Below are positions 52,167 to 62,295 of a DNA stretch of 64,000 nucleotides, piece after piece (the stretch's first letter is position 1; each line of letters begins with the position of its first letter). The translations under genes were made by a program, and so were the position numbers. Source of the stretch: Aplectana chamaeleonis (Eukaryota > Nematoda > Chromadorea > Rhabditida > Cosmocercidae); assembly GCA_029168955.1 (NCBI GenBank), contig JAPDOI010000020.1, positions 900,501 to 964,500 of the forward strand, written 5' to 3'. The notes beneath the pieces were generated by a model. That model saw nothing but the letters and a program-made list of their open reading frames with translations. It was not told where the DNA came from and searched no databases.

Positions 52167-52787
52167 GGCCGGATTCATCAACGATTATACCCCGGGTGTA
52201 CGGGGGCATCGGGGTATAATCACCCGCATACCCCCAGAAAATTTTAGTCTTAAAAAATTATGCCGGGCCGATTCGGGCTATAAATTGGAGTTTATTATAC
52301 CCCGCTCTGAAGCTGGGGTATACGGTATACCCCGGCAAGTATACTCCACGAAAACATGGCCCATGGATAATTGCACGCGCCAGTGGACTAAATCAGCTAA
52401 AAAATTTCAATCGCGACATCACCGAACACATTTTAAGTTTTTTTTTCTTGTTTCTAATCCCACTTCATCGTTTTTGTCCCTAAATCCATGATTTTCATGA
52501 CATTGTTGAGTGCGGGACAAAGATTAGAAGAAATCAATTCAAAACTGAGCAATGGAGGAAAGCAAAGGGTTACAAGTGAGCGCGCCCGGTATCAGGAGAT
52601 TCATGACGTGTGCGCGTCAATCATGTGCGTTGGTGTGTGTATGCACACAACCGTATACCAGTGGTATATTATCCCACCGTTGCCTGTAGCGTTTTGAAAC
52701 GCACAGTTGGGGTGTAAGGTAATGCACATCCCAGTATGTTTACCCCGGGGTGTAATTATACTCGGGGTATAATTGATGAATCCGGTC
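52167..52787. mobile_element. 621-bp inverted-repeat element rich in GGGGTATA words
   Basis: CCGGATTCATCAACGATTAT at the left and TTGATGAATCCGG at the right are inverted copies. Several GGGGTATA/TATACCCC words lie inside (52186, 52220, 52296, 52312, 52330, 52740, 52763). The target duplication is unclear. The 132-codon open frame inside is not supported. Confidence 0.6.
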
Positions 52788-53150
52788 TCTGTTCCTGCAC
52801 CCTACAAGCATTTGTAGGGAAAGGTGGGCCATTTCACATAGGTAAGATGACGATTGTGTATGTGAAGCTACGCGTTCCAGAAACCCATGGCTAGTATACA
52901 TTGGACCGAATCGAATAAATATTAGAGTACTCGATTAATTCGCGGATTTCAATTTTTTCGGTTTAATTTGATTCATTCGACAAGCTTAATTTTTTTGAAT
53001 ATTCGATTCATTCGGGATTTCGAACATTCGGTATCAATACCCCCGAAATACTAAATTCTTTCATTCAGCCAAATTATTTTCACCAGCGTCCAATATTCAG
53101 CCATTGGAAGAAGAATTCTTCGAAGATTGTTAAATAATCCGATTTGTTCG
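52788..53150. other. AT-rich stretch with ATTCG words
   Basis: It resembles the ATTCG-rich arrays at 28.9 and 31.2 kb but has no regular period. No gene. Confidence 0.4.
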
Positions 53151-53365
53151 GAAAGTGAATTAACAACTTGGGTTGAATGTCTTTGTCAAAAGCTACAGTT
53201 CGGTCTTTGCATTCAGGACCATTCCTCATCGAAGGGGGAGAGGGTTGTGTGGTTCACGAGGGATTCGGAAAGTATGGACCGCCAGCTTGAATTCTGTTGC
53301 TTGATGGATTGGGCATTCATAGAGAGCTCTTCTGAAGCTGTTGAATGTCAGACGTTAGACCTTTG

Positions 53366-53487
53366 CTGCTCAAAGAATCCTTTAAGGTTGCGCTTCTGCT
53401 CTGAAATCTGACGCAGTGGAGTCTGAAAGTTTGGGGCAGGACCCTTTCGAGAACGATATGAAGGAACATGTTCATGATCTCTTTTAG
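53366..53487 (+). CDS. C-terminal exon pair of the H5-type gene, first copy
   Basis: LLKESFK (53366-53386) is followed by a 53-nt GT..AG intron (53387-53439) and then DPFENDMKEHVHDLF-stop (53440-53487). The joined frame also reads upstream as MSDVRPL. The same intron length is seen at 54102-54154 and 63471-63523. No domain is recognised. The acidic and amphipathic end might be a protein-interaction tail; this is inference. Confidence 0.55.
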
Positions 53488-54080
53488 GTCACTTCTTTGA
53501 AGTAACTTTTAGTAACTTTTTGAATGAATGGATTCCAATAATGACTCTTTGAAACTGAAGATTGAATGAAATATTCAGATGTCTTTTACAAATTTCCGAT
53601 TTTCTTATTTTCTTTTTTTGTTTTCTGAATTCCGAATCAAAAAATTAGTAACTTTTTAAGTTTTCGAATAAAATCACTCATTCGAAATTTTCCGAGAGAT
53701 CGTATTCTCATTCATTCATTTAATCGGAAATTTGTAAAAGACATCTGAATATTTCATTCAATCGTCAGTTTCAAAGAGTCATTATTGTAATCCATTCATT
53801 CTGAAAGGACCACGTTTGAAAAATCCAATAATTTCAAATTGTTTGTGAGGGTTGATTCGAAGTTTCCATTTATTCAAAAACTTGGGTTGGATGCCTTTGT
53901 CAAAAAGCTACAGTTCGGTCTTTGCATTCAGGACCATCCTTCATCGAAGGGTGAGAGGGTTGTGTGGTTCACAAGGCATTCGGAAAGTATGTACCGCCAG
54001 CTTGAATTCTGTTGCTTGATGGATTGGGCATTCATAGAGAGCTCTTCTGAGCCTGTTAAGTGTCAGACGTCAGACCTTTG

Positions 54081-54202
54081 CTGCTTAAAGATTCTTTTAA
54101 GGTTGCGCTTCTGCTCTGAAATCTGACGCAGTGGAGTCTGAAAGTTTGGGGCAGGACCCTTTCGAGAACGATATGAAGGAACATGTCCATGATCTCTTTT
54201 AG
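54081..54202 (+). CDS. C-terminal exon pair, second copy
   Basis: LLKDSFK (54081-54101), a 53-nt GT..AG intron, then DPFENDMKEHVHDLF-stop (54155-54202). It is nearly identical to the first copy, with GTG in place of the upstream ATG. Alternative 3' ends for the H5 gene are possible. Confidence 0.55.
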
Positions 54203-55269
54203 GTCACTTCTTTGAAGCTTGTTTGTTGCAGATTTCATCTAGTTACAGTTTCGTATTGGTACGAGAAATGGCACCTGGTATTTTTTGAAGTTTTTTCTTC
54301 AATTGATATCATAATGATCTTCCCTGCCTCATTTTATTGCTTGTTAAACGGTTACCAAATCCGCTGGGTGGGACACTCATACTATTTGCAAATTTATAGC
54401 AAATCTGGAAAAAAATGTCTAGAGGCAGTGAACACGATGAAAACCGTCTTCGGGTTTCCATCGGAAATCGAAGGGTCTTGAGCCTGTTGCAACAATGCCA
54501 CGAAAACGGCTAAAAACGAGTCTAAAAGCATTCCATACAGCCTTAAATTTCAATGTAGGGCGCACCCCCGCCCACCTCCTCAATGGCCACCGATAAAGCA
54601 AACAATTGAATATAGACTTCAAGGGAACAACCAACCCAGACAATCGGAGCAGCGGACAGGTGGCTAAAATCAGCCAGATGATCAACAGCTGGGTGGCAAA
54701 TGCCACTTAGCTGGCTGTTGGCAATCACGAGGCCGACAGTTGGCATTCACTAGTTATGTCAGGTAATGCCAGCGGCGGACCGCTAGCTGGCAGTGACGAT
54801 CACACCTCGAATTTCCCGAGCGCATGAGAACACAGTTATCTACCATAACTAAGGCTTCCGGTCGAAGTTATCATCTATCCTGTTGGAAAAACGTGCACGC
54901 AATACCGTGCCGAAGTTTTTGACGCTGGTCTCTTTGTAATTGCAGTTATTGCCACAAACTCGCAGTAAGTCAATGAAATTAGCGCGCAAGGATATCAGGT
55001 GGCAGCGGACCTTTTCTCCATCATCTCCTTAACCTTTTGCTCTTCTCCAACGGGCATTTTTTCAACGAGTGTTTTGAGACGGAGCTCCTGGCCAGGTGGA
55101 CGCGTTGTCTCTGCTTGTAAGTTGTCGTAATCTATGAATATACGGAATATCGTGAAGCGCAGTAGTGATGAGTCGACTCAGCCGAAAACAAAAATGAATA
55201 AATACAAAAAAAATCTACTAAAATGAATATTTAAGATTAGACAACATCAATATTAGTGGCATAATTATA
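54203..55269. other. Gene-free stretch with a family R repeat
   Basis: 54600-54800 carries family R (GAGGCCGACAGTTGGC). 54342-54356 matches block A (TTGTTAAACGGTTAC). No gene supported. Confidence 0.45.
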
Positions 55270-55467
55270 GTGGAGTCCACCAAGAGTGTCTCATTTACTT
55301 ATCAATGAGAAGCGGTCGATTGGAGATCAATGAACATGAAACTCGTTGCAGCACAACCGTTCTCGCTCAATCGGTATCGAGCGTGGTGGTATGGGATTCA
55401 TGCACATTGATTCCCAGCCGACCGCTTCTTATTGATAACTAAATGAGACACTCTTGGTGGACTCCAC
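55270..55467. mobile_element. 198-bp inverted-repeat element with TA target duplication
   Basis: GTGGAGTCCACCAAGAGTGT and its inverse form arms of about 54 bp, flanked by TA (55268-55269 and 55468-55469). This is the layout of a miniature Tc1/mariner-type element. It is non-coding. Confidence 0.8.
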
Positions 55468-56700
55468 TATACCTGTAAAATCATTCAAATTGTCCTTCCC
55501 GACCTCAAACCCTTGTGAGCGCCGGAAATGTGCCGATTCAGTGCCAAGCGATTGGCATTCGCATGTCAGGTGCCAATTAGTGAATAGCTGCGCTCTGATG
55601 CGCTCGGTAATGCCTATAGCCTAGCTCCCTCATTTTGACCCTGGCGAAATGGGGCTTATCGGGCTTATCGTGTTAAAATCTCCTTATCTTTGTTGTATTT
55701 GCCATGACCGACCGCTCCGCTTCATGCTACGCCCGTACTCATCCGAGCAAGTCAGGCTTTGCGTGTGATTGCAATCGCCTGATAAATGCAAGTTATCATG
55801 CAGTTTTAGGCAACACTGCCAATTCGAGACTTGATGCTTCGGGGAAAGCGGCCTTTATCACGCTCTGTTATCATTAGGCATCAAATTCACCTTTAGCGCC
55901 TTCATCAAAGCTTATCCGCGCAAAGGGTGAATTTGCTGAGCGGTCGGATATCAGTCAGCGCAAAAACTGAAAATACCGCCAGCGATAACTTGTTAATGCA
56001 TGTCAGTTGTTGAGCGGCTGGATATCACTCAGCGCAAAGGGTGAAATTACCGCCGTTGCTGGCATGTCAGAAATTTCTAAACAAGTGCAAACATCTCAGC
56101 GAAAGCATGATAAAACGATTGATCACGTCTCGATGTGTTTACCATGAGCACAGCCGGTAGAAAAGCCGCCTCATCTCACTAGAGTCCTCATTCGGCATTC
56201 TGATGCTGGCCCTGAAAGATGACTTCGGGTCACTCTCCGGAGGCCAGCATAATTTTGGCTGCTGGGAGGATACAGTGGGTATCCTCACGGCGGGGGGGGC
56301 GAGTTACGCCGCGGTCCGCAGAGGGTGGCTCCTCACCGCAGACCTCGGTGAAGATTACGCCCATGTTGCGATCAAGGCGGGGCTTCTTGCGCTGTGGACC
56401 TTCAAATTCGTGAAATTTTCGAGGTAAACTCACCCATTTTTTGAAGTAATTTCACCTCATATTCGGGGTAAATTGGACCCTCTCTCGCTGCCAGTTCGCA
56501 GCATTTTCATGGGATATTCACCTCATTCTCACCTATCCTAGCGGCAAATTCACTCATACAGTGAATTTAACGCGGCAAATTAAGACTTCATGCCGACTTG
56601 TACATGAGCATCAAGTCTCTTTTGCTGAGGCATCAAGTCTCGAATTGGCAGAGCATGCGCATTTTCGCCAGCGGCTCGTTTCTGGCCTAAAGCCTAGTTT
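55468..56700. other. Repeats and one unsupported open frame
   Basis: 55900-56060 has a locally repeated GGATATCA.TCAGCGCAAA. An open frame at 56203-56427 (SLSGGQHNFGCWEDTVG.., LTADLGEDYAHVAIKAGLLA) has protein-like composition but no partner. No confident gene. Confidence 0.35.
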
Positions 56701-57166
56701 TGACTGCAGGTGTTCGCTGCGGCCATGCGAGGGACAACTGTTCCTTTTTCATCGCGCGTAATTGAAAGCCGCTCCAATTGTGATCGCTTCGTGGCAAACG
56801 TTCTACATCGCTGGGTCGCGGCGACGAAATCCTATGTTTTACTGCATCGCTGCTTGAAGAGCGATTCTCAATGGTCGCTGATCATCGCTCCATCGCTGCC
56901 GTTATGACAGCGATGGAGCGATTGCCAGCTAATGACACGTTTCGTCTAGTGAACGTTGATCCTTTCACAAGACAATATCAGTGTTTACGAGTCGAAACGT
57001 GTTACTGATGACAACCAGCCATTAATTTCACTGACTGATTGAATTTCTTCGATCATCCGTGAAGCTATGCACTATGAACAAAATCGCTGTCGCTGCTAAA
57101 TCGCTGCAGCAGCGGGTGTGAAATCGCTGCGATGAAAAACAGCAGCGATGCAGTCAAAACTAGGCT
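56701..57166. mobile_element. 466-bp inverted-repeat element with TAA target duplication
   Basis: AGCCTAGTTTTGACTGCA and its inverse, flanked by TAA (56698-56700 and 57167-57169). It has an AATCGCTGC-rich body. It is non-coding. Confidence 0.78.
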
Positions 57167-57169
57167 TAA

Positions 57170-57930
57170 GCCAGCTAAATGTCAGCTATCACCCAGCTGT
57201 TAGGCTACTGACACATAGTCGTCAGACAGCGGTCGCCGCTGGTGTTACGTGACATGACGAGTGTAGGCCAACTATCTCCCTCGTAATTGCCACTGGTCAG
57301 TTAACTGTTATCACCTAGCTGTTGAGCAACTGGCAATTTTTTAGCACTGCCCGCTGCCTCCATTCTCTGAGAATGGGGAAATTTTGTCTAAGCCGGTGAT
57401 TGTGGGGAATAGTTATCATCTTGCTGTGATCAGTGACAGTTGAGGTGATTGGGAGGGGCGTGCGCTCCAGTTCGAAGTTTGAAGCCGGTTAGGGATTCTT
57501 CCGGCTCTGTGCAACCGTTTTTTAACGCTGTTTTTATTTTGAGTTTCAAACCTTTCGATGTTCGGTGTTACCTCCGTGATGGTTTATGTGCTTAGGGAAA
57601 GACTATAGTTGCAAATTCCTATTGAGGTATTATTAACACTGGCCTTACACCCAATCTTGTTCTGAGTTTGTATATTCTTGGTAAAATATAGCGTGACTTT
57701 TCAGTAATTTGATGTATTATTAATCTGTTTCTGTGTTTGTCGTTTCTTACATTGATCTCTCATTTTTTTCTTGGCAGTGACCAATTGTGTTTTGGAGGCA
57801 TAATAATATTTGTTATAGAATAATTGTCTGCCGTTTGATTAGTGAGTCCGGTCACTCCGATTTGGTATTGACTTTTGTCGCTCTGAGCTACTCCTGTCGC
57901 TCGCGTTGCTTATGGATCAATTCCAGGTGT
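57170..57930. other. Family R remnant and 5' flank of H6
   Basis: 57170-57350 is family R. From about 57720 the sequence matches the 5' flank of H3. No gene. Confidence 0.5.
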
Positions 57931-57936
57931 TTCCCT

Positions 57937-57946
57937 CAGTTCCCGA
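57937..57946 (+). promoter_or_regulatory. Putative trans-splice acceptor of H6
   Basis: CCCTCAG is followed by TTCCCGA (7 nt) and then ATG. Confidence 0.6.
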
Positions 57947-58327
57947 ATGCTCAAAGAGACGGAAGAGGATCTTCGAATACTGATGCTGTACGAGTTCAGG
58001 CTCGGAAATACTGCCGGAGGAGCGTATGAGAAACTGTATAGGACTTTTGGTCAAGCAACTAACGAAAGGACTGTTCGCAAGTGGTTTGCGAGATTTCGTA
58101 CTGGGGATGTTAGCCTGGAGCGGCGTCGCGGTAAGAGACCAGGTGGCACTTCAAGAACAATTGATGACGATGTACTCGAAACTCTATTGAAAGACCATCC
58201 GGATATGCGACGGCGAGAAATAGCGGATCTGTTTGGAGTGGGCGTTAATACAGTGTATACTCATATACACAAGATTGCGGCTGGAAAAAAGTCAAGATTC
58301 ATTGGACACCAGCCGAGGAAGCATACG
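57947..58327 (+). CDS. H6 exon 1: mariner-type bipartite HTH protein
   Basis: The exon has 127 codons to a phase-0 donor (TACG|GTGGGT). The first HTH is EEDLRILMLYEFRLGNT then ERTVRKWFARFRTGDVSLE. The linker RRRGKRPGGTSR resembles the arginine-rich, AT-hook-like GRP linker between the two HTHs of mariner transposases. The second HTH is DDDVLETLLKDHPDMRRREI then FGVGVNTVYTHIHKI. It is the most complete and canonical of the six. There is no catalytic region. The next matching plus-strand exons are 62223-62295 and 63450-63571. Confidence 0.86.
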
Positions 58328-60104
58328 GTGGGTTCAGGTTGTTGTGCGCTTCAGTAGTGCTGAATGAAGTATGGGCGGCTCTTCTATTGACGAACAGCTG
58401 AACAAACTTCCAAACCCATGTACCTGTTATTGCTCGAATCCTACCCTTTTATTATATGCCTTCGCGTGTATGATCGATCACTTGTTGAGAGATCGCCGCG
58501 ACGAACACATGTGGCAAGCACGCAAGCGAGGAGGTAATGATAATCATGAACATCGATCAAGTGATATCACGGTTCTCACGTATGCTCAGAAGAAAACTAG
58601 CTTCACGCCCTGTCGAAAAGCTGGGCGACAAGCCGCTCAAAAGACAATTAGCTGATTCTGAATTTCCTGGGCGACGAGCCTCTGCGAGTTTTGTCAGCTG
58701 GACGTGGAGCACAAGGAAGTCGGGGACATCCCACTATTGGGATCATCCCTGTTGGGATTCTCAAGAGGGAGGGGTGATCCCACCGCTACGCTTCGCGGTA
58801 GGGTGCGCCCATTTGCTCAGCGTGGGTAGATGGCTCCTCAGTCTGGTGCCCTCCCCCCCCCCCCTCTCCCTCGAGTCGTGGAAAGATTTTCTACGAAAGT
58901 TCTCCGGCGTCCGGTGGGTCTTCTTGAAAGTGTCTCGAGGCCAGGTCGGATGCTGAAAAGTTGACTGAAGCACACTGTGAGACGAGAAGCCTTCTAAACC
59001 AGTAGCATTGTTTGTAGACTCTGGCGAATCCCGAGTGGCATGTGGAGATTGGTTATCACCAGCAACGCAGCGGTGGGTCTCGGTGAAATATAACTAGTGA
59101 TAAGGAGGTTCCGACGAGAAGGCCACCGCTCTACGCTGTGATAATCCAAAACAGGGGTTTACTTGAAATGAACCAGAGTCTACCTTCGTCTAAAGATGTT
59201 GACGGTCCTGATATTGCATACATACCTCTTCGAGCCGCGCGAGCACGTGTTTATTGCATGCTTTGTGGAAAAAAGAGCGGACCTTGGTGGTCGTCGAGCT
59301 TCTTTGTGGATGCATGCTTCACGCGTTATAGTCATCATCTCGCCCTTATCTCCGCGATGAGTTCTTGCTCTTGTCAGAAAAGCAAACACGTGCTTAATTA
59401 GTTCTTGAGGAAATTGGGCGGATTGATGTATGCGTCGAGCTTCTTTTTGTCTGAGTAGTAACAGACGACCTGGTGATGGTCCGTGCTTGATCATTACCAT
59501 GATTGCTTTGGTAAACGATATGTTACCGACATACCTATTGATCAAGATTAGCCAAGAAGTCTGAGAACGGTTCGTCTACTGACCTAAATCGCGGCTAGAA
59601 CAGTGGTTTAGCCTGTTCTGGTCGGGCGACTTTCTGAGCAAGAAATCCACTCGAAACCCCGAGCTTTACGGTGAATGGGGCTTAGAACTGCAGTGAAAAC
59701 ATTTGTCGGGGTGACAACGGTCATCACCATCAGACATCGCCATCAAGTGCTGTGTTTATGGTTAAAACTGCGAAGAGTTGGATGGATGGTCATTGCGGGA
59801 GCTCTACCAAAAAAAAAAGGCCACGAAATTCGCTAAGAAAGCCGAAGAACTTGCTTACGAATCAAGTTCACGAATTCGAATAGGCGTGCTCTGAGCCTAT
59901 AGTTTTTGACTTCTGATAATGATATGGGACACCGTACCATGAAGCTCAAGCTAGTGGAAGTAGCTACTTAACAACATTTCTACATTGTCCGTACTCAGAT
60001 AGTTACACAGGTCGAACCGGCGGCGTTGATAGGACTCTCCGGGCTGATTGCGGGAAGATGGTGATAAGCAAAAGTCGAGCCGGCTGATCGTGGGAATATC
60101 AAAA
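58328..60104. other. Large intron or intergenic stretch
   Basis: 58466-58560 carries one arm of the 21895 palindrome family. Open frames at 58371-58655 and 58537-58956 overlap and neither has a partner. A run of C lies at 58853-58863. Nothing else is recognised. Confidence 0.4.
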
Positions 60105-60902
60105 ACAGCGTTCACAGTAGAAAATGTGTTTCCGTTTCCAGAAGGAATCCGTAGTGGAGGGGCACACTGTAACCCTTACGTCGAAAGAACGCATGAAAAC
60201 GAGCCAGGAATAGGCTCAAAAGAACTCGAAGGTGCCACTTCGAGCGCAAGGCAAACCCCAAAAGCGCAATTCCCGCCCTACGTCGTGAACAAGTGAAAAC
60301 TCGTGATCGTGAGATGAGCGATGTTTTCCGATGAATAGCCCCGTTCTTCTCTTCATTCTCTAATTCTCTCTTTACTCAGGGTAGCTCGCATAAGCTCCGT
60401 CCATAGCAGACGACCTAGCGCCAAGTGACACTGGGGTTTCGCATCCTCACTATCTGTTATTGATCTGACTCCCCAGCGACTCATCAGCGACCACTGCAGC
60501 CGGCATGTCGCTGACGGTGGAGGCATAGCGGCAGTACTGGCTGTCACTAACAAGATCAATACATCGTTAACCCCTTGCCTTTTTCGGGCACGTTGAATGC
60601 GCCAGCCGCCGAGCGTCATGCGCTAGCGTTTGAGCAACGACTTGACGCCTGCTGCTGGTCGCTGACGCCAGCCGCTTGTCATCTGCTATAGACGGAACCG
60701 TACAGCGGCTGCGAAAAGACGGAAGTTACAAGCCTCGGACAGCGTGACCACCATGCTTCCCTAGCTCAATTTTTGAGGGACCACGACTCCGTTCCCAGAA
60801 GGTCTTGTACGATTTCAAGGGCATTATTGGAATCAGAACGACACCGTTTTCAAGATATACAAAAAAAAATAGAAAAACGGTTCTTATCGTGAACATTGCC
60901 TT
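60105..60902 (-). mobile_element. TTAA-type element (i), interrupted by a 306-bp element
   Basis: The inside is the reverse complement of element (a) at 13607-14068: GAACGCATGAAAACGAGCCA.., CGGAAGTTACAAGCCTCGGA. The ends TTCACAGTAG and CGTGAACATTGCCTTTA are degenerate. The 60394-60699 insertion is absent from (a). Confidence 0.72.
60394..60699. mobile_element. CCGTCCATAGCAGACGA element, copy 2, nested
   Basis: GCTCCGTCCATAGCAGACGA on the left and its inverse ATCTGCTATAGACGGAACC on the right, inserted after TAA inside element (i). The empty site is GCTCGCATAGATCGGCTGCA (reverse strand) in element (a) near 13770-13790. Confidence 0.8.
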
Positions 60903-62222
60903 TAGGGCGCCGGTCGAACCGACGTTAGTAATTGAAGTTTCGGTCGGATCGCGGGCGGTACAAGAGCACTGTCTCCATGCCGGTCTCGGTAGTCGGATCG
61001 CGAGGGTGTTCTTCGGCTCGGCTTGCGCACGCGATCCGACAGGTGTTACTGTCTGAGTAGCCAAAAGCTGTGAAAATGTATTGCCAGCGCGCCCATCAGA
61101 GTTCTTCGGTCTGCTCTATCGGCGGTGTTCCGACTTCTATAACAAGTTTAGCTTTTTTGACAGTACTCTTGTAAAAGTCACCCATAACTACGAGTTCTGT
61201 TAGGAGCGCTGAAAAGGTTTTAATTGTGAACATTGTCTTGAGCGTGACCTACATGAGTGAACGTCATGATTTGTGACTTCATGTGAAGTACCACGCATGC
61301 GACCTGCCGCAAAATCCCATTCACCACTGACGATGGTGTATACAACCAGGGTGACTGGGACTCCGGTCAAACATCAACATCAACAATCGGTTGAAGACGG
61401 AAGGAGAAGGGGTGCTCGAGGGTTCATGCATGTTGCTGATTTGGAAAAGTGCTACAGCATGGGCGAAATTAAGAGTTAGCAGGCACACCGGAGTCTTCGC
61501 CGTTGATATTGATATTTAGAGCTTAACAACTGTAATTTGTTCATATACTCCTTCCGTAGCTAGCTTTGAAGAACGAGCGGCATGACGCTGTTGCTCTTCT
61601 GCACTGTGCGTGCCTTAGGCTGATGGCGTTAATAACGATTCAGTTAGCAACAACGGCAGCGCTATTGCTAGCGTCACCTGCAGCTCTTGGACGCAACCAA
61701 ATAATGGTGAACGCTACGAAGCGTTTGCGTTCGCTGACGCTCATAGCTCGCTATGGGCGCGGTCATACACTATCGTCGACCGCAACTCATAAGATTTGGA
61801 GGCAGACATTTGACACGTCTCCGTTGTCACCGAACTGGGCGCTTTAGTCTATGGCGGCTGGGACGATTCGCAATGGTCGGGCCAGGTGAACGTCTTGCTT
61901 GTTCAACCCTTGTTCGGCGAACCTACGAGGTACGAAGTACTGACATCATCAATTTACATTCGTCTTCTTGGTCTTACTGTTGCCCGCAACTCTATCTGGC
62001 AGAGTTATGCGATTTAGCAGAGTTTCACGTGATGTAGATGAACTACTACAGCTTTGCGCTTGATTGTGAGAGTAATAGGGTCCCGATGCGTGCACTTTTG
62101 CAATCATATGCGGAAAAATAGTACCTTGTTACAATGCTATGCCGAATCGAACTTCCGAAGCACCACTGACCACGGACAATTTATTGCCATTGTCGTTGTT
62201 GCGAATGCAGTGAGCTTTTCAG
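60903..62222. other. Intron or intergenic stretch before the third NLS-like exon
   Basis: No gene seen up to about 62130. From there (GAACTTCCGAAGCACCACTG, then GCAG) the sequence matches the intron end upstream of the NLS-like exons at 14640 and 50900-51900. Confidence 0.45.
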
Positions 62223-62295
62223 GTCAAGTCTAAGATGAAATCGTCTACGCGCTCAGATGCTCTGGATGATCCCTTTTCTGGTGAATGCGCTGAAG
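62223..62295 (+). CDS. NLS-like exon downstream of H6
   Basis: The exon is 73 nt between CTTTTCAG and GAAG|GTTGGT, phase 0 to phase 1. It reads VKSKMKSSTRSDALDDPFSG then ECAEG. It has the same length as the block A exon. The basic cluster is weaker, so nuclear localisation may be lost or carried elsewhere in this copy. Confidence 0.6.

Larger units (their letters stand above)
53152..54225 (+). repeat. Direct duplication of the C-terminal exon region around an inverted repeat
   Basis: 53152-53510 and 53868-54225 are about 95% alike and both carry the C-terminal exon pair. Between them, 53520-53600 and 53722-53805 are inverted copies (GAATGAATGGATTCCAATAA and its inverse). Confidence 0.8.

Noticed and set aside
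13607..60902. Firm assignment of the TTAA family to piggyBac
   Set aside because: piggyBac ends usually begin CCC, while these begin AGGCA. TTAA is shared with Kolobok-type elements and no transposase is present to decide.
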